From positions 434,001 through 498,000 of the forward strand of contig NZ_JAIVLG010000002.1 of assembly GCF_020524545.1 (NCBI RefSeq): a stretch of DNA of 64,000 nucleotides. Reading direction: 5' to 3'. How positions within the stretch are numbered: position 1 is the first letter of the stretch; each line of letters opens with the position of its first letter. Under the pieces are notes generated by a model that did no database searches, was not told where the DNA came from, and saw only the letters and a list, made by a program, of their open reading frames with translations. Below are positions 63,225 through 64,000 of the stretch, one piece after another. The DNA comes from Microbacterium paraoxydans (GTDB taxonomy: Bacteria > Actinomycetota > Actinomycetes > Actinomycetales > Microbacteriaceae). The position numbers and the translations under genes are program-made.

Positions 63225-63614
63225 TCAGGTGCGCAGCGCGCGGTTCACGAGCTCCGTGTCGGTGAACTGCTCGAAGGCGACGACCTCGCCGTCGGCCACC
63301 CGCCACACATGGGCGACGCGGGCGGCGAAGAACCGTCCGGTCTGCCTGTACGTGCCGGAATAGGTGCCGATCCCCACGACCACGTCACCGCCGTCGACGA
63401 CTTCGTCGATCGCGACGGTGTAGTCGTCCCATTCCTCCTGGATACGGCCGAAGACGTTCCGGGCCACGGCGTCCGGACCGATGTAGGTGCCGGCGTAGGG
63501 GAACCCGGCGGCCTCCGTCCAGCGGATGTCGGCGGCGAACGGCGCGAGCATGCCGTCGAGGTCGCCGCGGTCGTTGGCGGCGTAGTGCTGACGGATCAGG
63601 TCGGCGTTGCTCAT
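63225..63614 (-). CDS. SnoaL/NTF2-like protein
   Basis: 129 residues, a single alpha+beta-barrel domain of the NTF2-like superfamily (IRQHYAANDRGDLDGMLAPFAADIRWTEAAG ... VAHVWRVADGEVVAFEQFTD). Members include ester cyclases, ketosteroid isomerases and many proteins with unknown ligands. It lies 52 bp upstream of the binding-protein gene and 24 bp downstream of the second MoaF-like gene, all on the minus strand. Confidence 0.85.
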   Translation of the reverse strand: MSNADLIRQHYAANDRGDLDGMLAPFAADIRWTEAAGFPYAGTYIGPDAVARNVFGRIQEEWDDYTVAIDEVVDGGDVVVGIGTYSGTYRQTGRFFAARVAHVWRVADGEVVAFEQFTDTELVNRALRT

Positions 63615-63638
63615 GGGGTCTCCTCGGATGCCGGACGG

Positions 63639-64000
63639 TCAGACGGGCTGCGCGTCGGGGTACGCGACCGAGCCCAGCGGGTAGATGTGGCCGCCGCCGC
63701 GGGAGTGCTCGGCGTCGCCCTCACCGTTGAGCCCGAGGAAGACCCCGGTCGTCATCAGCTGATACCCGAGGTCGTGCAGCCACACGCTCGCGACGGCGAT
63801 GCGGAACTCGCGGAAGCAGAACAGGTACAGGCCGTCGGCGAACTTCCACACGGTCGACAGGTCCATGTCTCCGTGGCCGCGCTGCACTCCCTCCAAGCAC
63901 TGCCACGCGTAGCGCTGGCTGGAGATGTAGACGTGCTCGTACAGGTGGTGCGGGCTGTAGCGGTAGACGTTGCGCTTGCCGATGAGGTCGCGGCTCGGGC
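63639..64000 (-). CDS. MoaF-family protein, second copy (N-terminus beyond right edge)
   Basis: About 120 C-terminal residues are visible. They share with the copy at 53712 the motifs LIGKR, YEHVYISS and AWQCLEGVQRG and the V(W)KFADGLYLF strand, so the MoaF C-terminal half is complete here while the N-terminal half continues off the window. It differs in the second half (GHIYPLGS tail). Stop followed closely by the SnoaL-like gene. The pairing of MoaF paralogues at both ends of this locus suggests a shared small-molecule role. Confidence 0.78.
   Translation of the reverse strand, partial: PSRDLIGKRNVYRYSPHHLYEHVYISSQRYAWQCLEGVQRGHGDMDLSTVWKFADGLYLFCFREFRIAVASVWLHDLGYQLMTTGVFLGLNGEGDAEHSRGGGHIYPLGSVAYPDAQPV

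Overview
The window is high-GC DNA in which strongly G/C-ending codons leave long antisense frames open. Gene content points to an actinobacterium of the Microbacteriaceae type, most like Microbacterium: actinobacterial-style phenylacetate genes, a LigB-type ATP-dependent DNA ligase, RecQ fused to a phosphoribosyltransferase-like domain, MHS-type MFS carriers, and many GTG starts with ATGA overlaps. The genus is inferred from overall protein character, not from a marker gene. I see no rRNA, tRNA, CRISPR array, transposase or phage gene, so this looks like chromosomal catabolic territory.

Layout. 1-5.8 kb: an aromatic/organic-acid locus with a fumarylacetoacetase-like/RraA fusion cut by the left edge, an MHS-family carrier, an IclR regulator with two matching operators, and a phenol-hydroxylase-type flavin monooxygenase. 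6-9.5 kb: ABC-2 exporter plus two-component system. 9.5-14.7 kb: VOC protein, PhzF, a ThDP enzyme, a phosphoribosyltransferase and DNA ligase. 14.8-19.4 kb: paaABCDE plus paaG. 19.5-28.2 kb: RecQ-PRTase, an IclR regulator with the dihydroxyacetone kinase operon dhaKLM (DhaM carries HPr and a complete enzyme I), and a lipoprotein. 28.2-37.2 kb: paaI-paaK-paaR, paaJ-paaF-paaH-paaZ and a second MHS carrier. 37.3-41.5 kb: branched-chain-type 2-oxoacid dehydrogenase E1alpha/E1beta/E2 with a divergent Lrp regulator. 41.8-44.7 kb: aldehyde dehydrogenase and GMC oxidoreductase. 44.8-51.2 kb: TetR regulator, taurine/sulfonate-type ABC importer and a type I sulfatase. 51.3-52.0 kb: two DUF202 membrane proteins. 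52-64 kb: amidohydrolase, MoaF-like protein, APC permease, two SDRs, HAD phosphatase, LIV-type ABC importer with a fused permease-ATPase, a SnoaL-like protein and a second MoaF-like protein cut by the right edge.

How the genes work together. The window encodes every catalytic step of phenylacetate degradation: CoA ligation (PaaK), ring epoxidation (PaaABCDE), isomerisation to the oxepin (PaaG), ring opening and oxidation (PaaZ), beta-oxidation (PaaF, PaaH, PaaJ) and the PaaI safety thioesterase. A shared 22-bp operator lies 30-85 bp upstream of paaA, paaI, paaJ and the MFS gene, so the adjacent TetR protein (PaaR) very probably controls all four units and the MFS protein is a candidate phenylacetate carrier. 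The 45-51 kb locus reads as a sulfate-ester scavenging unit with two near-identical TetR operators. The 52-64 kb island has two importers, oxidoreductases and paired MoaF-like proteins but no recognisable pathway; it is the best candidate here for an uncharacterised system.

Repeated non-coding structures include a ~67-bp inverted-repeat element present twice (5.8 and 41.5 kb), an 18-bp tandem duplication with inverted copies at 14.7 kb, and a strong attenuator-like hairpin inside the LIV operon at 61.97 kb.
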